Counted from the first letter of the stretch, positions 1-5,644 are shown. The stretch is DNA of 7,159 bases from Thermoplasmata archaeon (GCA_013329855.1 DUJI01000225.1:1-7159); one strand, 5' to 3'. The notes: generated by a model from the sequence alone, not told the origin. Made by a program: numbers and translations.

Positions 1-323
1 TGCTCCTCGGTCAGGCTCTCGAACCGGCCCGTGGGCGGGCCCCCCGCGTTCGTCACGAGGATGTCCGCGCCGCCGAACGTGCTGCGCGCCCGGTCGACGA
101 AGTTCGTGGCGTCCGCGAGCCGTGCGACGTCGGCCGGGAACGCGAGGACGTCGGTCCCCGTCTCCTTGCGGATCGCCGCGGCCGCGGCTTCGAGCGGGTC
201 CTTGTTCCGGGCGCAGATGGCGACCTTGGCGCCCTCCCGTGCGAGATTCAGCGCCATCGCACGGCCCATCCCCTGGCTGGCCGCCGCCACCAGGGCCACC
301 TTCCCCTTCAACCCCAGGTCCAT
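1..323 (-). CDS. SDR-family oxidoreductase, N-terminal part (cut by window edge)
   Basis: This is the first 107 residues of a short-chain dehydrogenase/reductase. The start is the ATG at 323-321, and the reading frame runs open off the left end of the window. The Rossmann beta-alpha-beta unit is clear: a first strand (residues 8-13), then a nucleotide loop AASQGMG at 14-20, a helix, and a second strand ending in CAR at 37-39. A basic residue at that point is often linked to NADP(H) preference. Strand four ends in TNAGGPPTG (91-99), matching the family NNAG motif. The glycine loop is slightly off: the first glycine of TGxxxGxG is alanine (A14). Both variations, and the GGPP tail, resemble the FabG-like, 3-oxoacyl-ACP-reductase-like SDR subgroup. 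The catalytic Ser-Tyr-Lys would lie outside the window, so activity and substrate cannot be judged. A TATA-like element 26 nt upstream suggests a leaderless transcript. Confidence 0.9.
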   Translation of the reverse strand, partial: MDLGLKGKVALVAAASQGMGRAMALNLAREGAKVAICARNKDPLEAAAAAIRKETGTDVLAFPADVARLADATNFVDRARSTFGGADILVTNAGGPPTGRFESLTEE

Positions 324-344
324 GGCCCACGGAGAGCCGCGGGA

Positions 345-357
345 TTCTATGAAGCTT
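345..357 (-). promoter_or_regulatory. Candidate promoter of the SDR gene
   Basis: Read on the minus strand, AAGCTTCATAGAA lies so that the final T of AAGCTTCAT (position 349) is 26 nt before the A of the SDR ATG (323). That is the normal TATA-to-transcript-start distance in archaea, so the transcript would begin at or next to the ATG. The same 9-mer stands at the identical spacing before the GNAT gene at 1163. The TATA character itself is weak. Confidence 0.4.
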
Positions 358-365
358 GGGCCGTC

Positions 366-1163
366 TCAGGCGACCGCGGAGGGGGGCGCTCGGAGGAAGC
401 TGCGCATCTCCCCCACGGGCTGGAAGCCCAGGGTCTGGTACATGACCTGGGGGGAGTCGAGGAGGTCCGTGAACAGGAGGGAGTACTCGGCCCCCGCGTT
501 GCACGCCTCCTTGGAGACGTCGAAGAGCAGGGTCCGGGCCACGCCCCGGTTCCGGAACTCGGGCATCGTGGCCACGTCGCCGATGAGCGCGAACTTCCCT
601 CGCGACCAGAGGGAGATGGTCCCCGCGGGCTGCCCCTGATAGTAGCCGACGTAGTCGTGCTGGCCGAGGACCGCGCCGCGGTCCCTGCCGATGGCGTACA
701 GCTGCCGCGACTCCTCCGCTGCATAGCCCATCCCGGCGAAGAGGCGCATCCGGAGACGGCGGAAGTCCTCCTCCGGGGCGTCCGTCCCGACCTTCCGCAG
801 GGCGAGATCGGGGTTCGTGATGCAGGCGGGCAGCCCGACCCGCGCCATGGCCCGTTCCGCGGAGGGATGGAAGCCGAGGGTCACGAACGCCTCCTGGTTC
901 TCGAAGGCCACCTGGGCGTCGTCGAACACGACGTTCCGGTGGCGGACCGGGGTCCCCCGGAACGCGTCGTCCAAGGCGGCGAGGATCTCCTCGATCCCTC
1001 CGGCGGGCAGCCGCTCGACCCAGGCCAGGTTGGCCGCGTAGATGAGCGGGTAGCCCAGGTGGCGCACGACGGCCCCGAAGGGCGTCGCGCGGACCTCGGC
1101 CCCGGTCTCCACCCAGGTCCGCTCGAAGGACCGCGCCGTGCGGAGGAGGTCCCGGGTGTCCAT
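366..1163 (-). CDS. GNAT-family N-acetyltransferase with two GNAT-like halves
   Basis: This 265-residue protein is predicted to transfer an acetyl group from acetyl-CoA; the acceptor is unknown. The C-terminal half (from about residue 120) is a recognisable GNAT domain. Its acetyl-CoA signature, motif A, follows a beta strand as GDVATMPEFRNRGVARTLL (about 195-213), where RNRGVA is the Q/R-x-x-G-x-G/A pyrophosphate loop. A typical motif B ending, YQTLGF, is at about 242-247. The N-terminal half also looks like a worn GNAT fold, ending in its own FVTLGF (about 93-98) but without an R-x-x-G-x-A loop, so it is probably a non-catalytic half of a tandem GNAT. I chose the ATG at 1163 over the in-frame ATG at 1190 (9 residues longer), because a TATA-like element shared with the SDR gene overlaps 1190 and sits exactly 26 nt before 1163. 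Neither start has a Shine-Dalgarno. The SDR gene begins 42 nt downstream with its own putative promoter. Confidence 0.88.
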   Translation of the reverse strand: MDTRDLLRTARSFERTWVETGAEVRATPFGAVVRHLGYPLIYAANLAWVERLPAGGIEEILAALDDAFRGTPVRHRNVVFDDAQVAFENQEAFVTLGFHPSAERAMARVGLPACITNPDLALRKVGTDAPEEDFRRLRMRLFAGMGYAAEESRQLYAIGRDRGAVLGQHDYVGYYQGQPAGTISLWSRGKFALIGDVATMPEFRNRGVARTLLFDVSKEACNAGAEYSLLFTDLLDSPQVMYQTLGFQPVGEMRSFLRAPPSAVA

Positions 1164-1184
1164 GGTCCCGACCAAGGGGGACGC

Positions 1185-1199
1185 GGTCATGAAGCTTTG
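1185..1199 (-). promoter_or_regulatory. Candidate promoter of the GNAT gene
   Basis: The minus-strand stretch GCAAAGCTTCATGAC contains the 9-mer AAGCTTCAT (1197-1189), which ends 26 nt before the ATG at 1163. The sequence and spacing equal those before the SDR gene. The A-rich GCAAAG just upstream would serve as the B-recognition element. The element lies between the stop codon of the 30-aa gene and the GNAT coding region, so GNAT can be transcribed on its own. If correct, the ATG inside this element (1190) is not the translation start. Confidence 0.42.
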
Positions 1200-1209
1200 C
1201 GCCCGCGGC

Positions 1210-1302
1210 CTAGAAGCCCACGAAGACGTCGAGGAGGATGCCGATGACGATGAAGACGACGGCGACCACGATCCAGAACTTGGCGTCGCGGCTGAGCTTC
1301 AT
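1210..1302 (-). CDS. 30-residue single-span membrane peptide
   Basis: This short ORF runs from the ATG at 1302-1300 to a TAG at 1212-1210 and encodes 30 residues. It starts with the basic, polar stretch MKLSRDAKFW, followed by an almost unbroken hydrophobic helix IVVAVVFIVIGILL (residues 11-24) and then D25-V-F-V-G-F30. By the positive-inside rule the N-terminus should face the cytoplasm. Third positions are nearly all G or C, like the neighbouring real genes, and it fills a gap that is otherwise unexplained. A TATA-like box lies about 33 nt upstream. I do not recognise a family; single-span peptides of this size in archaea are mostly uncharacterised. It could be a subunit or regulator of a membrane complex, but nothing here names a partner. 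The downstream GNAT gene appears to have its own promoter, so an operon link is not certain. Confidence 0.6.
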   Translation of the reverse strand: MKLSRDAKFWIVVAVVFIVIGILLDVFVGF

Positions 1303-1330
1303 GGTCGTCGAACCGGCCCAGACCACCGGG

Positions 1331-1347
1331 GGCTAATAGGGTTTCGT
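1331..1347 (-). promoter_or_regulatory. TATA-box promoter of the 30-aa membrane peptide
   Basis: On the minus strand, GAAACCCTATTAGCC combines an A-rich BRE-like GAAAC with TATTAG (1338-1333). The box centre is about 26 nt before position 1309, giving a predicted leader of roughly 7 nt before the ATG at 1302. It lies in the 58-nt gap between the radical SAM stop codon and the small gene. Confidence 0.45.
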
Positions 1348-1360
1348 TCCAGGCATCGGG

Positions 1361-2257
1361 TCAAGGCAGCCCGTACATCCGGTTGGGACGAAGGATCTCG
1401 GGGAAGCGGCGACGAAGCGCCCTCCGCGTCTCGTCGCAGAGGTGGCAGGCATCCGCGTACCTCCGCCGGTGAGCCACGCGATACCGCCGGACGAGCCCGG
1501 CCGGGCCGCCCGAGACCAGGGGCCCGGCGATGGGGTGGGCCTCCGGATCGTACGCCCGTACAATCTCACGGAGCGACCTCTCGAAGACGTTGCCCAAGGA
1601 GATGCCCTGACAGAGATGCACGTTCCCTTCGGGATCGATGTGGACCCGCTCCGGGTCCCGCAGATTCTCGTGGGGACAACGGTCCAGCTCGGTCCACGGG
1701 TGGAGACGGGCGCGGCGGACGAGTTGCTTCGCCGCTCGGCCGCGGTACATGACTGCGGACACCCCGGGCGGCAGCTGGCCTACGCTCGGGGCGGCATCGG
1801 CCTCCTCGGGCTGGGCGACCCGGATCATGCCGCAGGGGATCCCGAGGTCCCGGGCCGCGGTGGCCGCGTTCTCCGCCAGCCGGCCGTCCTCCGCGTCCCC
1901 GTGGTAGTTGTCGCTGCTGAGGGACAGATCCTGGACGAGACCGTGGAACGGCCGCAGGGCTTCCCTCGCCTCGCGGACCCCCGTGGCCCAGTAGGCATTG
2001 GAGACGATCCCGACCCGGAACCCCTTCCGTGCGGCGAGCCGGACCCCCGCCCGGAGGAGCGGATAGAAGAGGAAGGGCTCCCCGCCCTCGAAGAAGATCC
2101 ACTCGATGCCGCCCAGGTCCTCCGCCTGCCGCAGGATCTCCCGGACGTCCGCCAGGGACATCGTGCCCCGCGCCTCCGGGCTGCTCCAGACGAAGCAGTG
2201 GTCGCACTCCAGGGTGCACTGGTAGGTCAGGAGGAGATGGAGCCCCGTGAGCGGCAC
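1361..2257 (-). CDS. Radical SAM enzyme with SPASM/twitch-like C-terminus
   Basis: The 298-residue protein carries the radical SAM cluster motif as C14-x3-C18-x2-C21 (QCTLECDHC). These cysteines bind the 4Fe-4S cluster that cleaves S-adenosylmethionine into a 5'-deoxyadenosyl radical. The SAM-binding GGEP motif follows at 58-61 after the strand IEWIFFE. Past the partial TIM barrel there are four more cysteines: C194, C216 (in a hairpin IDPEGNVHLCQG typical of SPASM/twitch domains), and the pair C271-x2-C274 near the C-terminus. These could hold an auxiliary Fe-S cluster. The whole chain resembles a widespread radical SAM group without a known substrate, and no peptide precursor is visible next to it. 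The start is GTG at 2257: an in-frame TAG at 2284-2282 excludes an earlier one, and the upstream ATG at 2268 is out of frame. The gene is divergent from RPA and shares its upstream region. Confidence 0.92.
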   Translation of the reverse strand: MPLTGLHLLLTYQCTLECDHCFVWSSPEARGTMSLADVREILRQAEDLGGIEWIFFEGGEPFLFYPLLRAGVRLAARKGFRVGIVSNAYWATGVREAREALRPFHGLVQDLSLSSDNYHGDAEDGRLAENAATAARDLGIPCGMIRVAQPEEADAAPSVGQLPPGVSAVMYRGRAAKQLVRRARLHPWTELDRCPHENLRDPERVHIDPEGNVHLCQGISLGNVFERSLREIVRAYDPEAHPIAGPLVSGGPAGLVRRYRVAHRRRYADACHLCDETRRALRRRFPEILRPNRMYGLP

Positions 2258-2292
2258 GGACGCCCCATGGGTCCTGGGACCCTAGGAACCTC

Positions 2293-2300
2293 CGTATTGA
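2293..2300 (-). promoter_or_regulatory. Candidate promoter of the radical SAM gene
   Basis: The minus strand reads TCAATACG here, the only A/T-rich hexamer in the 60 nt before the GTG start. It would place the transcript start near 2271, leaving a leader of about 13 nt with no Shine-Dalgarno close to the GTG. It sits about 45 bp from the RPA TATA box, making this a compact divergent promoter region. Confidence 0.3.
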
Positions 2301-2337
2301 CTGTTCCCGGACGAGCACTTTCGCGCACCCCGCCGAG

Positions 2338-2347
2338 ACCCTTTATA
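2338..2347 (+). promoter_or_regulatory. TATA-box promoter of the RPA operon
   Basis: The sequence ACCCTTTATA contains the best TATA box in the window (TTTATA, 2342-2347) in otherwise GC-rich DNA. Transcription should start near 2370. That leaves a leader of about 48 nt before the TTG start, unlike the very short leaders inferred for most other genes here, and so leaves room for a ribosome-binding site. Confidence 0.6.
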
Positions 2348-2412
2348 CCGCCGCGGCGTACCCAGAACCGAGGCGAGAAATCGACACGCCTCGGGAACGT
2401 GATTCTACGAGA

Positions 2413-2418
2413 GAGGAG
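2413..2418 (+). promoter_or_regulatory. Shine-Dalgarno-like GAGGAG at the RPA 5' end
   Basis: The hexamer GAGGAG ends directly against the TTG at 2419, too close for normal ribosome binding to that codon. It stands 10 nt before an ATG at 2429, which is in another frame and opens a 12-codon ORF ending at the TGA 2465-2467. That TGA overlaps an in-frame GTG (2464-2466) of the RPA frame. Confidence 0.4.
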
Positions 2419-3747
2419 TTGGCGCCCCATGTCCAGGACATCACCCGGGCGCTCGGCGGAAAAGTGAGCGAGTCGGAGATCGAGAAGGAGCTGTCCAGCT
2501 ACCTGAACGTGTACCGGGTCTCCCTGGACACGGCGAAGCGGTCCATCGTCAAGAAGCATGGCGGCAATCCTGCGGGCCTCGCGGTCGGGATCAACAAGAC
2601 GATCCGCGAGCTCGCGCCGGGGGAGCAGTCCGTGAACCTCCTGGCTCGGATCGTGGCCGTCAACGAGAAGGACGTGACCGTGGAGAGCGGCACGAAGCGC
2701 ATCCTGTACGGCATCCTCGGCGACCCGTCGGCGACGATCCCCTTCACGGCGTGGGAGCCGCTCAACGTGCCCCTGGCCAAGGGGGACGTGGTCCGCGTGA
2801 CCAACGCGTACACGAAGGAGTACCGCGGACAGGTCCAGGTCAACTTCGGCGTGCGGACGACGGTCTCCAAGGAGAAGCCGGACGCCCTGCCGGAGTACAA
2901 GCCCGCCGCGGGCGTGGGCATGCCCTACGTGGGCAAGCCTACCGCGATGAAGGTCGTGGACCTTCGCGAGGGCGCGTCCAACGTCGCGGTGACCGCGCGC
3001 ATCCTGTCCGTGGAGGCGCGGGAGGTCGAGGTGGACGGGGCCAAGAAGGCCGTCTACAGCGGCGTCCTGGCCGACGAGACGGGGAAGAGCCAGTTCAGCG
3101 CCTGGAAGGACTTCGGCCTCGCGGAGGAGGACGTCCTGCGGATCGAGGGCGCATACGTCAAGTCGTGGCGGGGCATCCCCCAGATCAGCTTCGACGACCG
3201 CGCGTCGGTCACCAAGCTCAAGGACGACGCCCTGGCGCCGGCGTCCAAACTGGGCGAGAGCCCGCGGATGTGGATCGAGGACCTCGCGGAGCGCGGGGGC
3301 GGCGTGGACGTCACCGTGCGGGGCATTCTGATCGACCTGCGCGAAGGCTCCGGCCTCGTGTACCGCTGCCCCGAGTGCAACCGGGTCCTGCGGAAGGGCG
3401 CGTGCCGCATCCACGGCGAGGTCAAGGGGAACGCGGACCTCCGCGTGAAGGCCGTCCTGGACGACGGCAGCGGCGCCCTGACTGCCGTGTTCAACCGCGA
3501 GCTCACGGAGGCCCTCCTGGACAAGACCATGGACGCGGCGATCGCCCAGGCCAAGGAGGCCATGTCCGCGGACGTCGTGCGGGACGAGCTGTCGGACCTC
3601 CTCGTGGCCCAGCCCATCGAGGCCCGCGGGAACGTGACGTCGGACGACTACGGGTTGATGATGATCGTGGACTCCGCCAAGATGCTCCGGGTGGACGTGC
3701 AGACGGAGGCGCGGGAGATGCTCGAGCAGATGGAGGGATCCGCATGA
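2419..3747 (+). CDS. rpa: Replication protein A (RPA), three OB folds with zinc finger
   Basis: This 442-residue single-stranded-DNA-binding protein protects and organises ssDNA in replication, repair and recombination. A short helical module (residues 1-49, ending KRSIVKKHGG) precedes three OB folds at about 57-150, 177-266 and 284-425. The first two are closely similar repeats, each with an F-x-A-W strand (FTAW 109-112, FSAW 226-229) and a Y-R/W-G-x-x-Q/P-I/V strand near its end. The third contains the zinc finger C317-x2-C320-x8-C329-x2-H332, the pattern of euryarchaeal RPA proteins. The start is uncertain. TTG at 2419 is the first possible start codon in this frame after the TATA box and keeps the helix intact. 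The alternative GTG at 2464 would remove 15 residues of it. The next gene overlaps by ATGA and should be co-translated. High G/C at third positions matches the neighbours. Confidence 0.93.
   Translation: MAPHVQDITRALGGKVSESEIEKELSSYLNVYRVSLDTAKRSIVKKHGGNPAGLAVGINKTIRELAPGEQSVNLLARIVAVNEKDVTVESGTKRILYGILGDPSATIPFTAWEPLNVPLAKGDVVRVTNAYTKEYRGQVQVNFGVRTTVSKEKPDALPEYKPAAGVGMPYVGKPTAMKVVDLREGASNVAVTARILSVEAREVEVDGAKKAVYSGVLADETGKSQFSAWKDFGLAEEDVLRIEGAYVKSWRGIPQISFDDRASVTKLKDDALAPASKLGESPRMWIEDLAERGGGVDVTVRGILIDLREGSGLVYRCPECNRVLRKGACRIHGEVKGNADLRVKAVLDDGSGALTAVFNRELTEALLDKTMDAAIAQAKEAMSADVVRDELSDLLVAQPIEARGNVTSDDYGLMMIVDSAKMLRVDVQTEAREMLEQMEGSA
3732..3737 (+). promoter_or_regulatory. Ribosome-binding site of the RPA-associated gene
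   Basis: GGAGGG lies 6 nt before the ATG at 3744 and 9 nt before the adjacent ATG at 3747, inside the last codons of RPA. It is one of the few strong Shine-Dalgarno sequences in the window. It supports the internal start for the downstream frame, which is open far upstream only because it runs opposite to codon constraints in RPA. Confidence 0.7.
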
Positions 3748-4637
3748 TGCGCGAGGTCGCCTGGCGGCTCTTCGCCGGGGAGTACAACGACGCGACCCTC
3801 GAGGTCGAAGGCACGGGCGAACGGGCGCCGTCCTACGTCATCACGCCCCTGGGCGCCAAGGTGAACCGGATCTTCGTCGTCGGCGTGATCACGGACGTGG
3901 AGAACGTCGGGACGGACATGCAGCCCATGTGGCGCGCCCGCGTGTCCGACCCCACGGGCACGTTCCACGTGTACGCGGGGCAGTACCAGCCCGAGGCCGC
4001 CGCGGCCCTGTCCCAGCTCAAGCCGCCCGTCTTCGGCGCCATCGTGGGCAAGAGCCGCGTGTACTCGCCCGAACCGGGGACCGTGTACACGTCCATCCGC
4101 CCCGAGGTGATCAAGGCCGTGGACGAGCGCGTGCGGGACTTCTGGATCCTGGAGGCCTGCCGCTCCCTGCGGAAGCGCCTGGACGCCGCCGCGGAGGCCG
4201 GGAAGATGGACCCGCCGACCAAGGAAGCCCTGGTCCAGATCGGGGTCAAGGCGGCCCTCGCGGACGGCCTGGTCCAGGCGTCGGCCCACTACGGGAAGGC
4301 GGACCTGTCGCGGTACACGGCCATGCTCGCGGAGTCCCTGCGGTACCTGCTGCCCGAGTACCGGGAGTACCGCCCGCCCGAGGCCGAACCCACGGTGACC
4401 GAGCCGGCGGCCCAGGCGGAGGCCAAGGAGCCCGAGGAGCCCACGGCGGACGAGGACAAGGTCCTCGAGGTCATCGCGTCCCTGGACAAGGACGGCAAGG
4501 GCGCCCCGTGGGAGGGGATCCTGGATGCCGCGGGCAAGGCGGGCGTCTCCAAGGACAAGCTCGAGGAGAGCATCAACAGCCTGCTCGACAAGGGGCTGAT
4601 CTACGAGCCCATCCTGGGGCGGATGAAGAAGATCTGA
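3744..4637 (+). CDS. RPA-associated protein, OB fold plus C-terminal winged helix
   Basis: The 297-residue product is the kind of RPA partner protein (COG3390-like, comparable to haloarchaeal Rpap and to RPA32) encoded next to RPA in Euryarchaeota. Residues about 1-125 form an OB fold: strands at RIFVVGVITDVENVG (42-56), MWRARVSDPTGTFHVYAGQ (62-80) and FGAIVGKSRVYS (97-108). A helical segment follows (130-205), then a flexible stretch rich in Pro, Ala and Glu (about 210-236), then a winged-helix-like module (237-297) containing AGVSKDKLEESINSLLDKGLIYEP (264-287), where the final strand is the wing. RPA32 has the same order. The start is ATG 3744, overlapping the RPA stop as ATGA, with GGAGGG 6 nt upstream. 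Translational coupling should keep the two proteins in proportion. It most likely binds ssDNA with RPA and recruits partners by its winged helix; the partners are unknown. Confidence 0.88.
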   Translation: MMREVAWRLFAGEYNDATLEVEGTGERAPSYVITPLGAKVNRIFVVGVITDVENVGTDMQPMWRARVSDPTGTFHVYAGQYQPEAAAALSQLKPPVFGAIVGKSRVYSPEPGTVYTSIRPEVIKAVDERVRDFWILEACRSLRKRLDAAAEAGKMDPPTKEALVQIGVKAALADGLVQASAHYGKADLSRYTAMLAESLRYLLPEYREYRPPEAEPTVTEPAAQAEAKEPEEPTADEDKVLEVIASLDKDGKGAPWEGILDAAGKAGVSKDKLEESINSLLDKGLIYEPILGRMKKI

Positions 4638-4640
4638 ACC

Positions 4641-5075
4641 TCAGGCGGAGGGCATCCGGCCCTCCGCCAAATCCTTGATTCGCTGGAGCGCGTGCTCCGT
4701 CCCTTCGCCGGCATGCTTCACGAAGGGGCGCGTTCCGAGCTTGAGCATCCCCGTGAGCCGGACGTCGTAGACGGCGGACAGCCGCGTCTGGCCATCCCCG
4801 GCGGGGATGACCTCCACCGTCTTCGTGCCCCGCATGGGCCCCTGGAGGAGCTCGTGGACCACGCGGCGGGGCGGCTCCAAGGTGACCCGCTCCCGCTCCT
4901 TCCGCTCCCGGAACGCCAGGGTGACCTCCCGCTCCACGACGTTCCCGCTCGTGGACAGGGTGCGGACGGCCTTCGTGCCCTTCCAGATCTCGGGCTCCCG
5001 GTCCAGGGCGGAGGCCAGGGACCAGACCTTCTCGGGGTCCGCGGCGATCGTGACGGTCTTCTCGATGCGTGCCAT
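4641..5075 (-). CDS. SRPBCC-fold (polyketide cyclase/START-like) protein
   Basis: The 144-residue protein has the SRPBCC helix-grip pattern: a first strand IEKTVTIAADPEKVWSLAS (about 3-21), with the family hallmark A-x-P-E-x-V-W, then several amphipathic strands with charged residues (about 45-72), a strand pair TKTVEVIPAGDGQTRLSAVYD (84-104) and a long C-terminal helix (about 117-138) that would close the hydrophobic cavity. Such proteins bind or transform small hydrophobic ligands (CoxG, polyketide cyclase and START-like groups), but no ligand can be deduced. No signal peptide is present, so it is probably cytoplasmic. I chose the second ATG (5075) over 5081 because a TATA box centred at 5101-5102 is 26 nt before it; the two choices differ by two residues. 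Its stop codon is 3 nt from the stop of the convergent RPA-associated gene. Confidence 0.85.
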   Translation of the reverse strand: MARIEKTVTIAADPEKVWSLASALDREPEIWKGTKAVRTLSTSGNVVEREVTLAFRERKERERVTLEPPRRVVHELLQGPMRGTKTVEVIPAGDGQTRLSAVYDVRLTGMLKLGTRPFVKHAGEGTEHALQRIKDLAEGRMPSA

Positions 5076-5098
5076 GGCCATCCGACACGCCTCTTGGG

Positions 5099-5108
5099 CA
5101 TAAACCCC
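5099..5108 (-). promoter_or_regulatory. TATA-box promoter of the SRPBCC gene
   Basis: The minus strand reads GGGGTTTATG, with TTTATG at 5104-5099. Its centre is 26 nt before the ATG at 5075, predicting a leaderless mRNA. The box lies in the 37-nt gap after the zinc-ribbon membrane protein, so the SRPBCC gene need not depend on read-through. Confidence 0.5.
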
Positions 5109-5112
5109 GCGC

Positions 5113-5571
5113 TCAGTACGTCAGGGTGGCCTTGCAGGACCAGCACTTGTGGGCCGACGTGCCCACGCGCGCGCCGCAGGCGCTGCAGCGGCGGACGCCC
5201 GGGGCGTACTCCGCGATCCGCTCCAGCTTGGCGACCCCGATCTTCCCGGTCACGAAGCCGCCCAGTCCGGAGGCCAGGGCGAGGGCCAGGGCGAGCAGCT
5301 CCATCCAGGGGTTCACCCAGAAGAAGATCTCGATCAGGTACAGACCCGCGAAGGCGCCCAGGTAGCCGCCGAAGAACCCCAGGGTGCCCAGATACGTCTT
5401 CCGCCCCGCGAAGGCGCCCACGCCGAACAGGGCGACGCCGAGGAAGAAGAGGCGGAACTCCAGGTAGGGGACGAACGTGCTCGCGAAGCCCGCGACGGCG
5501 GACAACGCGACGGAGGTCAGGATGGCTAGCACGAAACCCGCGAGGGGATTCCGGACGGCGGCCGAAGCCAT
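5113..5571 (-). CDS. Small polytopic membrane protein with C-terminal zinc ribbon
   Basis: This 152-residue protein has about four hydrophobic spans: roughly 10-32, 39-55, 59-83 and 87-108. The spans are rich in Gly, Ala and Phe and are joined by very short loops. A basic linker (GKIGVAKLERIAEY, 109-122) leads to a C-terminal zinc ribbon, C129-x2-C132-x10-C143-x2-C146, which should fold in the cytoplasm around one zinc ion. Small membrane proteins with a zinc-ribbon end are common in archaea and usually have no known role; I do not recognise a specific family, and a function cannot be given. The start ATG at 5571 has GGGAG 4 nt upstream. Its 5' region (5572-5654) is longer than for its neighbours. 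It is divergent from nothing and is followed closely by the SRPBCC gene. Confidence 0.78.
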   Translation of the reverse strand: MASAAVRNPLAGFVLAILTSVALSAVAGFASTFVPYLEFRLFFLGVALFGVGAFAGRKTYLGTLGFFGGYLGAFAGLYLIEIFFWVNPWMELLALALALASGLGGFVTGKIGVAKLERIAEYAPGVRRCSACGARVGTSAHKCWSCKATLTY

Positions 5572-5575
5572 GCAG

Positions 5576-5600
5576 CTCCCACCGGGGCCGCCTACCCCGG
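5576..5600 (-). promoter_or_regulatory. Ribosome-binding site and adjoining hairpin before the membrane protein
   Basis: GGGAG (5580-5576 on the minus strand) stands 4 nt before the ATG. One nucleotide upstream is a G/C stem, CCGGGG pairing with CCCCGG (5600-5595 with 5587-5582) around a 7-nt loop. In the mRNA this hairpin would sit directly beside the ribosome-binding site and could affect its access. In DNA this GC-rich, such a stem can also arise by chance. Confidence 0.35.
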
Positions 5601-5638
5601 GGTGCGTTCAAGTACCTGACGTCCTCGCTATCATCCGG

Positions 5639-5644
5639 TGATAA
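5639..5644 (-). promoter_or_regulatory. Candidate TATA box for the zinc-ribbon membrane protein
   Basis: TTATCA on the minus strand, identical to the box proposed before the SirB1-like gene, would start transcription near 5615 and give a leader of about 44 nt. That fits the presence of a Shine-Dalgarno for this gene. The box overlaps a small inverted repeat, TATCA-x5-TGATA at 5629-5643. Confidence 0.3.

Noticed and set aside
1138..1247. Plus-strand frames over the GNAT 5' end and the 30-aa gene, giving Asp/Glu-rich runs
   Set aside because: The acidic run is the antisense reading of the Val/Ile/Phe-rich membrane helix (GTC and ATC read backwards as GAC and GAT).
1442..2467. 341-codon open frame on the plus strand, opposite the radical SAM gene
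   Set aside because: It is antisense to a radical SAM protein with clear catalytic motifs. Its translation is rich in Pro, Gly and Arg without domain patterns, as expected for opposite-strand frames in GC-rich DNA.
2227..3414. 395-codon open frame on the minus strand, opposite RPA
   Set aside because: RPA has OB-fold and zinc-finger motifs across the same region. The antisense translation is low-complexity His/Asp/Arg-rich sequence with no recognisable fold.
2751..3743. Upstream extension of the RPA-associated frame through most of RPA
   Set aside because: The frame is open by chance in GC-rich DNA. The ATGA overlap and GGAGGG at 3732-3737 fix the start at 3744, and the OB fold begins right after it.
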